64,000 nt of DNA from Geminocystis sp050753365 (GTDB lineage: Bacteria; Cyanobacteriota; Cyanobacteriia; Cyanobacteriales; Cyanobacteriaceae). The notes beneath the pieces are model-generated. The model did no database searches and was not told where the DNA came from. It was given only the letters and a program-made list of their open reading frames with translations. The stretch covers positions 1-64,000 of the forward strand of contig NZ_JBLZFY010000010.1 of assembly GCF_050753365.1 (NCBI RefSeq), in the 5' to 3' direction. Each line of letters opens with the position of its first letter. The first letter of the stretch is position 1. Below are positions 1-8,389 of the stretch, in pieces. The position numbers were made by a program, and so were the translations under genes.

Positions 1-52
1 AGTTAATCAAAAGTAGTAATATTGCTGGAAAAGATTTTTCATGACTTTGTAG

Positions 53-73
53 GGGTTGAATATTATTCAACCC
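53..73. repeat. Short intergenic palindrome (GGGTT-AATAT family)
   Basis: The arms GGGTTGAAT and ATTCAACCC pair perfectly around ATT. This is one member of a family also seen at 11443-11462, 14530-14549, 55780-55799 and, imperfectly, 24804-24823. Copies are often bordered by GTAGGGG or CCCCTAC. It lies upstream of the permease gene. No function is assigned. Confidence 0.7.
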
Positions 74-134
74 TTCCACCTTTGTAACTTTATTTTTTAT
101 TGATTAACACCTATCTCATTCTTAATTCTTGAAA

Positions 135-1934
135 ATGGATATATCACCAATCTTTCTGACTGTCACCGTTTTAATAGTTTCCTTAATCGCCTTTGTCGCC
201 GAATGGTTGCCCGTTGACTTGACTGCCTTAACAATTACAGTAGTTTTGATGTTATTAGGGTTAGTTTCCCCCAGTGAAGGTATATCGGGATTCGGAAACT
301 CAGCCACCATTACCGTTATGGCAATGTTTATCCTGAGTGCAGGTATAACTAAAACAGGAATCTTAAACGTTGTCAGAGATTGGTTAATTACATGGGGGGG
401 CAAAAATCCTCCTCGACAGATTTTCACTATGGGAATGATTGTAGGTCCTATTAGCGCCTTTATCAATAATACCGCAGTGGTAGCGATTTTTTTACCCATC
501 ATCGAACAATGGAGTAAACAGACAAAAACCTCCATTTCTAAACTTTTAATCCCCATGTCTTTTTTGACAATATTAGGGGGATTAATTACTTTAGTTGGTA
601 CATCTACCAATATTTTAGCTAGTGGTGTAGCGGTACAATTAGGCTATCCTGAATTTACTATCTTTCAATTTACAGCGTTAGGTTTACCAGTTTTCTTCAT
701 CGGTTTAATCTATATTTCCTTAGCCGCACCAAAATTGTTACCTGCGAGAAAACCAGAAGGAGGAGAGTCTTTAAGTGAAGATTATGAATTAAAAGAATAC
801 GTTAGTGAAATGATTATTCCTCCTAAATCTACACTAATTGGACAAACATTGCGCAGTAGTGAAATTCAGAGAAAATTTGATTTAGATGTGTTAGAAATTA
901 TCCGTAATGATGAGCATTTTCCACCGCCTTTAGCAGATAAAGTCTTAAATGTGGGAGATATTTTATTAGTAAGAGGAAGTCGCAATAATTTGCTCAATAT
1001 TAAAGATGAAAGAGGAGTAGAAATTTTAGCTGATTTTAAATTTAATTCAGCAGAAATGGAAATGGAAAATAGTCAAGAAGAAGAAAAAATTGCCGAGGTT
1101 TTAATTCTTTCTAATTCTCGTTTGATAGGTACAACTTTAAAAGATTTACGTTTTCGTCAACGTTATAATTGTACAGTATTAGCTATTAGACGAGGACAAG
1201 AGTTAATTAGAGAAAGACTAGGAAAAGTTACTTTAAAATTTGGTGATTTACTCTTAATTCAAGCCCCGAAAGATAGTTTTATAGGTTTACAAACCACGAG
1301 AGAATTATTAGTTTTAGAAGAGAAAAATAGAGAGGGTTTAAGACAAGAAAAAGTATCCATTGCATTAGGGATTATTGTGGGAGTTATTTTAATTTCGGCT
1401 TTAGATATTGTACCTATTTTAGTTAGTAGTTTAGCAGGGGTTATCTTAATGGTAATTACGGGATGTCTTAAACCGGGTGAAATTTATGGGGCGGTGCGAT
1501 GGGATATTATTTTCTTGTTAGCAGGATTAATCCCCCTCGGTATCGCTATGGATAATTCTGGCACTAATCAATGGTTAGCTGATAACTTATTAACAGTAGC
1601 AGGAAATTTCCCCCCTTATTGGATTTTAGTGTTATTCTATTTTGCTACTTGTATGTTAACGGAAATTTTGTCTAATAATGCGGCGGTTGTGTTAATGATA
1701 CCTATTGCGGTTAAGGTTGCCGAAAATATCGGATTAGAGGCTTTATCTTTTATGTATGTAGTGACTTTTGCCGCTTCTAATAGTTATTTAGCTCCTATTG
1801 GTTATCAAACTAATACAATGGTATATGCACCAGGTGGTTATAAGTTTTTAGACTATACCCGTATCGGTTTACCTTTAACAATTACTTTAACTATTATTGT
1901 GCCGTTATTAGTTATAAAAATTTATGGTATATAA
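135..1934 (+). CDS. SLC13/DASS-family anion permease with two RCK_C domains
   Basis: This is a sodium- or proton-coupled anion transporter of the inner membrane (sulfate or dicarboxylate type; the substrate cannot be read from sequence). Hydrophobic helices fill residues 1-200 and about 400-599. Between them lie two soluble RCK_C/TrkA-C modules (about 205-295 and 305-395), each starting with an LIGQTL- or LIGTTL-like segment. The two family signature loops INNTAVVAIFLP and LSNNAAVVLMIP are present, one in each half. The frame can open at a TTG two codons earlier, but the ATG at 135 is the better start because it leads straight into the first helix. The length of about 600 residues is normal. 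RCK_C domains usually bind small ligands and gate transport. Confidence 0.85.
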   Translation: MDISPIFLTVTVLIVSLIAFVAEWLPVDLTALTITVVLMLLGLVSPSEGISGFGNSATITVMAMFILSAGITKTGILNVVRDWLITWGGKNPPRQIFTMGMIVGPISAFINNTAVVAIFLPIIEQWSKQTKTSISKLLIPMSFLTILGGLITLVGTSTNILASGVAVQLGYPEFTIFQFTALGLPVFFIGLIYISLAAPKLLPARKPEGGESLSEDYELKEYVSEMIIPPKSTLIGQTLRSSEIQRKFDLDVLEIIRNDEHFPPPLADKVLNVGDILLVRGSRNNLLNIKDERGVEILADFKFNSAEMEMENSQEEEKIAEVLILSNSRLIGTTLKDLRFRQRYNCTVLAIRRGQELIRERLGKVTLKFGDLLLIQAPKDSFIGLQTTRELLVLEEKNREGLRQEKVSIALGIIVGVILISALDIVPILVSSLAGVILMVITGCLKPGEIYGAVRWDIIFLLAGLIPLGIAMDNSGTNQWLADNLLTVAGNFPPYWILVLFYFATCMLTEILSNNAAVVLMIPIAVKVAENIGLEALSFMYVVTFAASNSYLAPIGYQTNTMVYAPGGYKFLDYTRIGLPLTITLTIIVPLLVIKIYGI

Positions 1935-1935
1935 A

Positions 1936-1973
1936 CCTGAATTCGATATAAAATCATGAAGATAAGAGGGAGG
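1936..1973. repeat. Dispersed intergenic repeat (CCTGARTTCGANATAAAAT)
   Basis: The sequence just after the permease stop codon reappears at 58658-58695, including the following AAGATAAGA stretch, and in shorter form at 55813-55832. All three copies lie between genes. The rest of the 1935-2205 spacer holds a GGGTATT-type short tandem repeat and AT-rich sequence, and I see no gene in it. Confidence 0.55.
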
Positions 1974-2205
1974 AAGGGGAGAAAATTGGGTATTAGGGTA
2001 TTGGGGTATTGGGGAGTAATTTTTACATGAGTGCCTTTCTTCAATTCTGTTCATTCTTCATTAAATTTAATAAATAGATATAAAAAATCAATTTCTAATA
2101 ATTTTTACTGAAATCTTAATATTATTCGATCGATTTTATCTAAATTTTATCTTGAACTGAGGTAAATATTACACTGTGGTATAGTAATTTCAAAACTATT
2201 ACCTA

Positions 2206-3069
2206 TTAACTATTCGTCATATAGCTTTCGTAGGTGTTTTGTAAAAGCATGGCTACTGTCATGGGGCCTACTCCACCGGGTACGGGAGTAATATAACTAG
2301 CTATCTCTTTCACTTGATTATAGTCAACATCCCCCACTAAGCGCCCTTTTCCATCAGGGGTTTCAATGCGGTTAATTCCCACGTCAATTACTACGGCGTT
2401 GGGTTTCACCATATCAGCAGTAATCATTTCGGGTTTGCCTACGGCGGCGATTAATATATCTGCTTCTCGACACACTTCCCCTAAATTTGTGGTTTTGGAA
2501 TGAGCAATGGTAACAGTGGCGTTTTCTTCCAATAACATTAAAGCTAGGGGTTTACCGACTAAAATGCTTCTGCCTACTACTACGGCTTTTTTTCCAGCCA
2601 TAGGGATATTATATTCTTTCAAAATTTCCATCACTCCAGCAGGGGTACAACTTCTTAAACCCTTTTCCCCTCTCACTAATTTACCTAAATTAACGGGGTG
2701 AAGTCCATCAGCATCTTTTTTAGGATCGATCGAATGTAATAATGCTATAGAGTTAAAATGATCAGGTAAAGGTAATTGAACTAAAATACCATCTACATTG
2801 GCATCCTGATTTAATTCTTCGATGACGGCGGTTAATTCCTCTTGGGTGGTGTTTGCTGGAAAATGTCTGCCAAAAGAAGCCATACCGATTTTAGTACAAG
2901 ATTTTTCCTTATTACTGACATAAACGGCACTGGCGGGGTTGTCTCCTACCATTAATACTGCTAATCCGGGGGGGCGTTTTTTGTTTATCATTGCCTCTTT
3001 AATGGCAACTTGCAAACGAGATTGTACTTTTTTGGCTAAACTTTTACCGTCTAAAATCTGGGCGACCAT
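2206..3069 (-). CDS. folD: Bifunctional methylenetetrahydrofolate dehydrogenase / methenyltetrahydrofolate cyclohydrolase
   Basis: FolD interconverts 5,10-methylene-, methenyl- and 10-formyl-tetrahydrofolate with NADP in the cytosol and supplies one-carbon units for purine and formyl-Met synthesis. The catalytic Tyr50-x3-Lys54 pair sits in the AVYVSNKEK segment. The VDGILVQLPLP motif, the Rossmann signature VVGRSILVGKP and the C-terminal TPVPGGVGPMT block are all intact. The 287-residue length is typical. Start ATG at 3069 gives the expected MVAQILDGK opening. It stands alone with a divergent gene upstream. Confidence 0.96.
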   Translation of the reverse strand: MVAQILDGKSLAKKVQSRLQVAIKEAMINKKRPPGLAVLMVGDNPASAVYVSNKEKSCTKIGMASFGRHFPANTTQEELTAVIEELNQDANVDGILVQLPLPDHFNSIALLHSIDPKKDADGLHPVNLGKLVRGEKGLRSCTPAGVMEILKEYNIPMAGKKAVVVGRSILVGKPLALMLLEENATVTIAHSKTTNLGEVCREADILIAAVGKPEMITADMVKPNAVVIDVGINRIETPDGKGRLVGDVDYNQVKEIASYITPVPGGVGPMTVAMLLQNTYESYMTNS

Positions 3070-3235
3070 GTTACTATGATTTAAAATAATTTTGAAAGAA
3101 TAAGTTGATTTTTGTCTGTCTGTTATTATTCTTAAGAATTAGGTAATTATCAGGATCAAAAACTTGCTTAATTTTTTGATAAACTCTAATATTCTGTATT
3201 TTATAGTTAAAATCTCGCTTTTTTAATAAATTTTT

Positions 3236-3606
3236 ATGAAGTTATTACTTAAATCTGTCCATTTATTATCGTTATCTTTTTTTTTTGGGGAATAACTGGT
3301 TGTACCTATTTAATTGATTTAGGTTTAGCTTCCCCTCAAGTTATCTCAATCAATGATATTCCTAATCAAGATTCTAGCACCGAAACTATTAAGGTAGAGG
3401 GTACTGTACAAAAAATTATACCTCTGCTCGATCGAAAAGCCATCGAAGTTAAAGATGCTACTGGTTCGATTATAGTGATAACGGATAACAGTATTTTACC
3501 AAAAGTGGGCGATCGAATTGCCGTAGAAGGAATTTTAAAGTCGAAAGAGATTATCCTTGATGGAGAAGCATTAAACGAGTACTATTTACAACAAATTAGT
3601 AATTAG
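3236..3606 (+). pseudogene. OB-fold lipoprotein gene, frameshifted in a T10 tract
   Basis: Reading from ATG 3236 gives a lysine-then-hydrophobic signal peptide (MKLLLKSVHLLSLSFFF). It then hits TAA at 3293 just after ten T and four G. One extra T (or two fewer) restores a continuous frame to TAG 3604-3606. That frame begins WGITGC, which completes a lipobox (I-T-G-C), and continues into about 100 residues with an OB-fold-like beta pattern (KVEGTVQKI, AIEVKDATGSI, VGDRIAVEGIL). The intact product would be a lipoprotein of about 123 residues. The break may be a sequencing error, a phase-variable tract, transcriptional slippage or a true mutation. The family resembles small cyanobacterial OB-fold lipoproteins, and no function is known to me. 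Confidence 0.75.
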
Positions 3607-3678
3607 CAAAATACAACATAGATACAGGTGGACAAGTGGACTGGTGAAGTGGTAGAATTAATCACTAATTCTTAATTC

Positions 3679-4995
3679 TTAATTACTGCCGAAGGTTAAG
3701 GGTTTTCCCCTTACTTCGGTATTCAATTTTCCTTTCTCTAACGCAATATTACCTAGTACGATCGTATAGACAGGCCACCCAGTGAGATTCCAACCTTCAA
3801 AGGGACTCCAACCGCATTTTGTGGATAAATTTTCCTTTAACACGGGTTTGTAATTTTTCAAGTCCACTAAAATCACATCGGCATCATAACCCACCTTAAT
3901 CTCTCCCTTATTAGGAATATTGTAGAGTTTAGCAGGATTACTACACATCCATTTTACTACTTGTGCAAGGGTACAACGTCCTTTTTTATACTCCGTTAAC
4001 ATTAACAGTAAAGAAGTTTCTACCCCCGGCATTCCCGATGGGCTATGGGGATAAGGCTTGGCTTTTTCTTCTAAAGTATGAGGGGCGTGATCCGTTGCGA
4101 TACAGTCAATAACGCCGTCTAGTAAGGCTTTCCAGAGAATTTCGTTATTTTGTTTCGATCGAAGGGGAGGGTTCATTTGTGCTAATGTGCCGATTCTGTC
4201 ATAATCATCGGTATTCAGTAACAGATGTTGGGGGGTGACTTCCGTAGAAATCCATGGGGTTTTATGCTCTCGTAAATATTCTGCTTCGATGCCCGTGCTA
4301 AGGTGTAAAATATGTAAACGGCGTTGATATTTATTAGATAATTTTACCGCTAATTTAGTGGCATTGAGGGCGGCGGTTTCGTCTTGAATTTCAGAATGAA
4401 TCGCAGGATTAGAAATGTCCTTAAACTGTTTTTTTCTTTCTACTATTCTAGCTTGATCTTCCGCATGGACTGCAATTAAACGGCTACCTTTAGCAAAAAT
4501 CGGCTCAATTTCTGCCTCTGTGCTGACTAATAAAGCACCATGATTTGAACCCATAAAAATCTTGATACCACAAGCAGGATTAGCATTTCTCAAGTCGTCC
4601 AAATTTTCTGCCGTTGCGCCCATGAAAAAGCCATAATTAACTAAACATTTTTGACTAGCAAGGTGCAACTTCTCGTCTAATCTTTCCTGAGTGGTGGTTA
4701 AAGGTTTCGTATTAGGCATTTCAAGGAAGGATGTGACTCCCCCCTTAGCACAGGCACAAGAAGCCGTAAATAAGTCTTCTTTATATTCTAACCCCGGCTC
4801 ACGAAAATGGACTTGCGGATCGATTACCCCCGGTAGTAAAGTTAAACCAGTAGCATCGATGATTTGTGCTGAGTCGTCTTGTAATTGAGTGCCAATTTCA
4901 GCAATTTTTCCCTCTTTGATGCTTAAATCTCCTAAGAAAAGATCACCATTAGGTAATAAAATTTCAGCATTACGAATTAATAAATTAGATGTCAT
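3679..4995 (-). CDS. pyrC: Dihydroorotase (class I-like amidohydrolase) with altered first metal ligand
   Basis: This protein belongs to the amidohydrolase superfamily near dihydroorotase/allantoinase (438 residues, usual for class I). Dihydroorotase closes carbamoyl-aspartate to dihydroorotate in pyrimidine synthesis. The lysine for the bridging carboxylate is in GIKIFMGSNHG, the later histidines are in AVHAED and LHILHLST, and the catalytic Asp is in IATDHAPHT. The first HxH ligand pair reads DPQVHFREPG, so Gln61 replaces the usual first histidine. I recall the same change in other cyanobacterial proteins of this group, so it may be a group trait, and activity may differ from the textbook enzyme. 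The gene is monocistronic and is followed downstream by the frameshifted lipoprotein gene on the other strand. Confidence 0.8.
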   Translation of the reverse strand: MTSNLLIRNAEILLPNGDLFLGDLSIKEGKIAEIGTQLQDDSAQIIDATGLTLLPGVIDPQVHFREPGLEYKEDLFTASCACAKGGVTSFLEMPNTKPLTTTQERLDEKLHLASQKCLVNYGFFMGATAENLDDLRNANPACGIKIFMGSNHGALLVSTEAEIEPIFAKGSRLIAVHAEDQARIVERKKQFKDISNPAIHSEIQDETAALNATKLAVKLSNKYQRRLHILHLSTGIEAEYLREHKTPWISTEVTPQHLLLNTDDYDRIGTLAQMNPPLRSKQNNEILWKALLDGVIDCIATDHAPHTLEEKAKPYPHSPSGMPGVETSLLLMLTEYKKGRCTLAQVVKWMCSNPAKLYNIPNKGEIKVGYDADVILVDLKNYKPVLKENLSTKCGWSPFEGWNLTGWPVYTIVLGNIALEKGKLNTEVRGKPLTFGSN

Positions 4996-5039
4996 AGTTA
5001 TAATGTGTTATTTAGCTAAGAAAATCAGGAAGGTATTGT

Positions 5040-5133
5040 GTCATTGCGAGGCGCTTTGGAATGGAAATTAAATAATTTAGTTAAGTTGGATTGTCATTGC
5101 GAGGCACGAAGCAATCTGAAGCAATCTAAAGCA
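5040..5133. repeat. GTCATTGCGAGG-type dispersed repeat, two copies plus tandem GAAGCAATCT
   Basis: GTCATTGCGAGG occurs at 5040-5051 and 5093-5104. The second copy runs on into GCACGAAGCAATCT and then three near-tandem copies of GAAGCAATCT. The same element is at 61878-61903. Relatives with GTCATTCNGAG lie at 35239-35265 and 60515-60542. Similar palindromic repeats are widespread in bacterial spacers. Confidence 0.65.
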
Positions 5134-5145
5134 ATCTCCATAAAC

Positions 5146-5162
5146 ACAGGCAAGATGCCTGT
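5146..5162. repeat. ACAGGCA-AGA-TGCCTGT palindrome
   Basis: This is a 17-bp inverted repeat with 7-bp arms. Further copies are at 8333-8349 and 39262-39278. The last two share a downstream TCTACGGTGGTAAAATAATAAAT-like tail, so the repeat unit is longer than the palindrome. Confidence 0.65.
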
Positions 5163-5247
5163 TTTACCAAAATTTTTATTAATGACAAATGTTTAAGTCC
5201 TAAAATTTTAAGTTGTTAACTGATAATTATTTTCAATATCTTAACCC

Positions 5248-6771
5248 ATGAAAAATTCTCAATCTCATAAATCGCAACAAAAATTATTCTTTTTTTTCAA
5301 ACTTTTAAGTTGGTATTACGATCGATTATTTATTAGTCGAATCATGGCATTGGTATCAGTGTTAAATTTTGGGTTAGTCTTGTTTGATTTAAGCTATATT
5401 CCATTACGAGATATATGGTTAAATGGGGTGATAACTGTAGGACAATTTAAACTAGGTCCTTATGAATTTAATGGTATTCAACTAGAAATTGTACCGAAAA
5501 GATTGAGAGAAAAAATTATTCAATATGATGTAATAAAAGGCATTGAACCTTATCGAGATACACAACTTTATTTAGAGGAAGCGGACTTATTAGAAAACAC
5601 CATTAATCAATATGGTTTAGATAATGAAAAAACCAAAGAAATTTTAAAAAGATTAAGAGAAATGAGTGTTGATATGATCAGAGAAGATCCCTTTAGATTA
5701 GCAAATAAAAGTGGCACTTTGGAAATAATAAAAAATAGAATGAGGGAACACATGAATAACTATATTGACAATCCTGATTCTTCCTCCACTTTTGCTTTTA
5801 CTTCTTTTTGGACTGTGGATAATTTAGAGAATAATTTATACGGACAATTAGGATTTTTTAACAGAGAAATTCGACCTTTAATTAATACTAATTATTGGCG
5901 TCCTATTGGAGAAAATGGTCAATTTGTCGATTATTTTGGTTTATTAGATTTTCCTTTTATAGTCATTATTTTTACTGATTTTATTATTCGGTGTTTAGTC
6001 ATTAGTCTTCGTTATCATGGAGTTAAATTTCAGGATGCAATTTTTTGGCGTTGGTACGATTTAATCTTCTTTTTGCCTTATTTTAGATGGTTAAGGATTA
6101 TCCCTATTAGTGTTCGTTTAAATGATAGTAAACTCTTAACTTACAAGCGTATTCAAAAACAAATTAGTCAGGGTTTTGTTGCAGGAATTGCAGGGGATAT
6201 TACTCAAATTGTTGTGTTGAGAATTGTTAATCAAATCCAGAAAACTATTGAAAAAGGTTCGATCGAACAAATATTATTTAAAGAAGAAACGAAAGAATAT
6301 ATTAACCTAAGTGGCAAGAATGAATCAGCCGAAATAGTCAAATTATTAATTAATTTAGTTGTTTATGAAATGTTACCCGAAATTAGACCAGAAGTAGAAA
6401 TTTTATTAAGTTATATAATGATAAAAACTATTAGCGAATCTCCTATGTATGAAAATATGAAAAACTTACCCGGATTTAACAATTTTCCTGATAAAATTAG
6501 CAATAAATTAGCTACTCAATCCTATCAAATATTTTTGAATAGCATTAACGGTATTTTACAAGAAGACCCTATTTTTGAAAAACATTTAGAAAAGATTATT
6601 GAAAAAGCAACTAAAACCTTAAATTTACGTCCTAACGCTCGATATGATATAAACAAAATTGAGGAATTATTAGTTATCTTATTAGAAGAAGTAAAAGTTA
6701 ATTATATTCAACAATTATCCGATGAAGATATAGAGGCTTTAATGGATGAAACAAGAGCAATTAATAATTAG
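5248..6771 (+). CDS. Conserved membrane protein of unknown function
   Basis: I do not recognise the family. The 507-residue protein has one membrane segment near residues 30-55 (MALVSVLNFGLVLFDLSYIPL). An acidic, helical stretch of about 180 residues follows, and then a second hydrophobic cluster at about 230-285 (FPFIVIIFTDFIIRCLVI and a WRWYDLIFFLPYFRWLRIIP segment rich in Trp and Arg). The C-terminal half is long, soluble and helical. There is no signal peptide cleavage site. The Arg-rich helix after two hydrophobic segments faintly recalls ion-channel sensor helices, but this is only an impression. It starts at ATG 5248 and has no close operon partner. Confidence 0.6.
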   Translation: MKNSQSHKSQQKLFFFFKLLSWYYDRLFISRIMALVSVLNFGLVLFDLSYIPLRDIWLNGVITVGQFKLGPYEFNGIQLEIVPKRLREKIIQYDVIKGIEPYRDTQLYLEEADLLENTINQYGLDNEKTKEILKRLREMSVDMIREDPFRLANKSGTLEIIKNRMREHMNNYIDNPDSSSTFAFTSFWTVDNLENNLYGQLGFFNREIRPLINTNYWRPIGENGQFVDYFGLLDFPFIVIIFTDFIIRCLVISLRYHGVKFQDAIFWRWYDLIFFLPYFRWLRIIPISVRLNDSKLLTYKRIQKQISQGFVAGIAGDITQIVVLRIVNQIQKTIEKGSIEQILFKEETKEYINLSGKNESAEIVKLLINLVVYEMLPEIRPEVEILLSYIMIKTISESPMYENMKNLPGFNNFPDKISNKLATQSYQIFLNSINGILQEDPIFEKHLEKIIEKATKTLNLRPNARYDINKIEELLVILLEEVKVNYIQQLSDEDIEALMDETRAINN

Positions 6772-6878
6772 GTGTTGTCTTATAGTCTTTTGATGAAGAT
6801 AAGTAATAGGTAATAGACATATTCAAAAATTACTTTAACACCCTAATTAAATTTAGTAAATAGTGTCAAAATATCATG

Positions 6879-8270
6879 TTAATATAACACTTGAAAAGCC
6901 TCTCCTTCTAACTGAAAATTGGGATAGTTTTGTAAAACACTATTTTTTTCTTCCTCTCCAGTAAATAAATAAGTACCCGATAAATTATTATTCTGAAAAC
7001 GGTAAACTAAATCTCCTTGACTACTTCCTACGGGATAAACATAAAATGCTAATCCTTCTAACTCAAATTGAGGATAATTTGCCTCAATACTAATTTTTTC
7101 TTCTTCTCCTACATATAAATAAGTACCGTTAACATGAGTATTCTGAAAACGATATATAGGGATTAAATTTTCATCGGGAATTAAACTAACATAAAATGCT
7201 AATCCTTCTAACTCAAAGTTGGGATAATTAGCTTGAATACTTATTTTTTCTTCTTCTCCTGCGTATAGATAAGTACCTTTAATATCAGTGTTTTGAAAAC
7301 GATAAATTGCTTGATTTAATAAGGAATCTTCTGGTTTATTTATATTATTTTCTTCTAGGGGTAAATCCTCAATATCAATAATTTCTGTAATGGGATTATT
7401 ATTGTCATTGGGGTAAAAATAATTGTCATTCGTTACCCAATCTAATTTAACATTTTCAGATTCGATCGAGATCATTCGAGAAGTAATATTATTATCTAAA
7501 TTATCCTCAAAATCGCCACTAAAATTAACGGTATAATTCCCTGATGGTAGATATAAAGAATATCCTCCCGTTGCCCATGTTTGGGTTTGATATTGTGTTC
7601 CTGTATCGATATTTTCAGCTAATATGGTAACATTACTTATGCCTTCTCCAATGGTATAAAAATTGTCTTCGATGACGGTATCATCATAAACGACTCCCGT
7701 TAAAAAAGCCCCTTCTTTATTAGAGTTAGAAACCGCAAAATTTTGGGTAGTCATCACCGCATTATAGTTGATGTTATTGACAGAAAACACCCCTTCAACG
7801 GATGCAATGCCAATTTCTTGAAAATCATCTTGGAGAATGGCAACCCGATGACCTCGATTGGGATAGTTTCGATCGATAAATAAGTTATCATAGTTATCTA
7901 CGGAGAATTGTTCAAAATCGAGAGTATTTGTTGTACCCTTCCATGCAATATTTTCGCCACTCATCCAAGGGGTAAGAAATTCATATCCTGCAATGGTCAT
8001 TCTTTCCTTAGATGTTGTACCATTAACTCCTGTATGGCTAAAAATATCATTGTCTAACATCCACTGACTATGATTATAAGCGGATTGATTTAAAAGGACA
8101 TTAAAGGTTAAAGGTTGTTTTGGATCAAGGGAAATAGTATTATTACTGGGTACTCCTTCATTTAACAACCCATTGAGCAAACGATCGGCTTCTAATTGAG
8201 GATTTTCTCTAGCACGATTAATCAATTCTAGCATCAATTGATCAACGGCGGTAGGCTCTCTTCCTTTCAT
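6879..8270 (-). CDS. CAP (SCP-like) domain protein with carboxypeptidase-regulatory-like domain and three C-terminal repeats
   Basis: Residues about 5-190 form a CAP/SCP domain: the helix LMLELINRARENP, then YNHSQWMLDNDIFSHTG, SGENIAW and GHRVAILQDDFQEIGI carry the usual His/Glu pattern. Residues about 190-270 look like a Cna-B/carboxypeptidase-regulatory beta-sandwich (GVVYDD, GISNVTILAEN, GGYSLYLPSGNYTV). The last about 140 residues are three repeats of some 45 residues, each YRFQN..-GTYL(Y/F)-GEEEK-NYP.F-LEG-AF. ATG 8270 is preferred over an in-frame GTG at 8279, because AAGGTG sits 6 bp before the ATG. No signal peptide is visible, so secretion, if it occurs, would need a leaderless route. 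Its biochemical role is unknown. Confidence 0.75.
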   Translation of the reverse strand: MKGREPTAVDQLMLELINRARENPQLEADRLLNGLLNEGVPSNNTISLDPKQPLTFNVLLNQSAYNHSQWMLDNDIFSHTGVNGTTSKERMTIAGYEFLTPWMSGENIAWKGTTNTLDFEQFSVDNYDNLFIDRNYPNRGHRVAILQDDFQEIGIASVEGVFSVNNINYNAVMTTQNFAVSNSNKEGAFLTGVVYDDTVIEDNFYTIGEGISNVTILAENIDTGTQYQTQTWATGGYSLYLPSGNYTVNFSGDFEDNLDNNITSRMISIESENVKLDWVTNDNYFYPNDNNNPITEIIDIEDLPLEENNINKPEDSLLNQAIYRFQNTDIKGTYLYAGEEEKISIQANYPNFELEGLAFYVSLIPDENLIPIYRFQNTHVNGTYLYVGEEEKISIEANYPQFELEGLAFYVYPVGSSQGDLVYRFQNNNLSGTYLFTGEEEKNSVLQNYPNFQLEGEAFQVLY

Positions 8271-8332
8271 AATTTTCACCTTCTTAAGTAATATTATTTC
8301 TACCTTTTACCTATTATATATCTGAGAGAAAA

Positions 8333-8349
8333 ACAGGCAAGATGCCTGT
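8333..8349. repeat. ACAGGCA-AGA-TGCCTGT palindrome
   Basis: This is the second copy of the 17-bp inverted repeat seen at 5146-5162. It lies in the spacer between lysA and the CAP-protein gene and shares its downstream tail with the copy at 39262-39278. Confidence 0.65.
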
Positions 8350-8389
8350 TCTACGGTGGTAAAATAATAAATATGATCGAAGTCTATTA

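Noticed and set aside
129..134. TTG at 129 as the start of the SLC13 permease
   Set aside because: ATG at 135 is in frame two codons later and fits the family start. Nothing supports the TTG.
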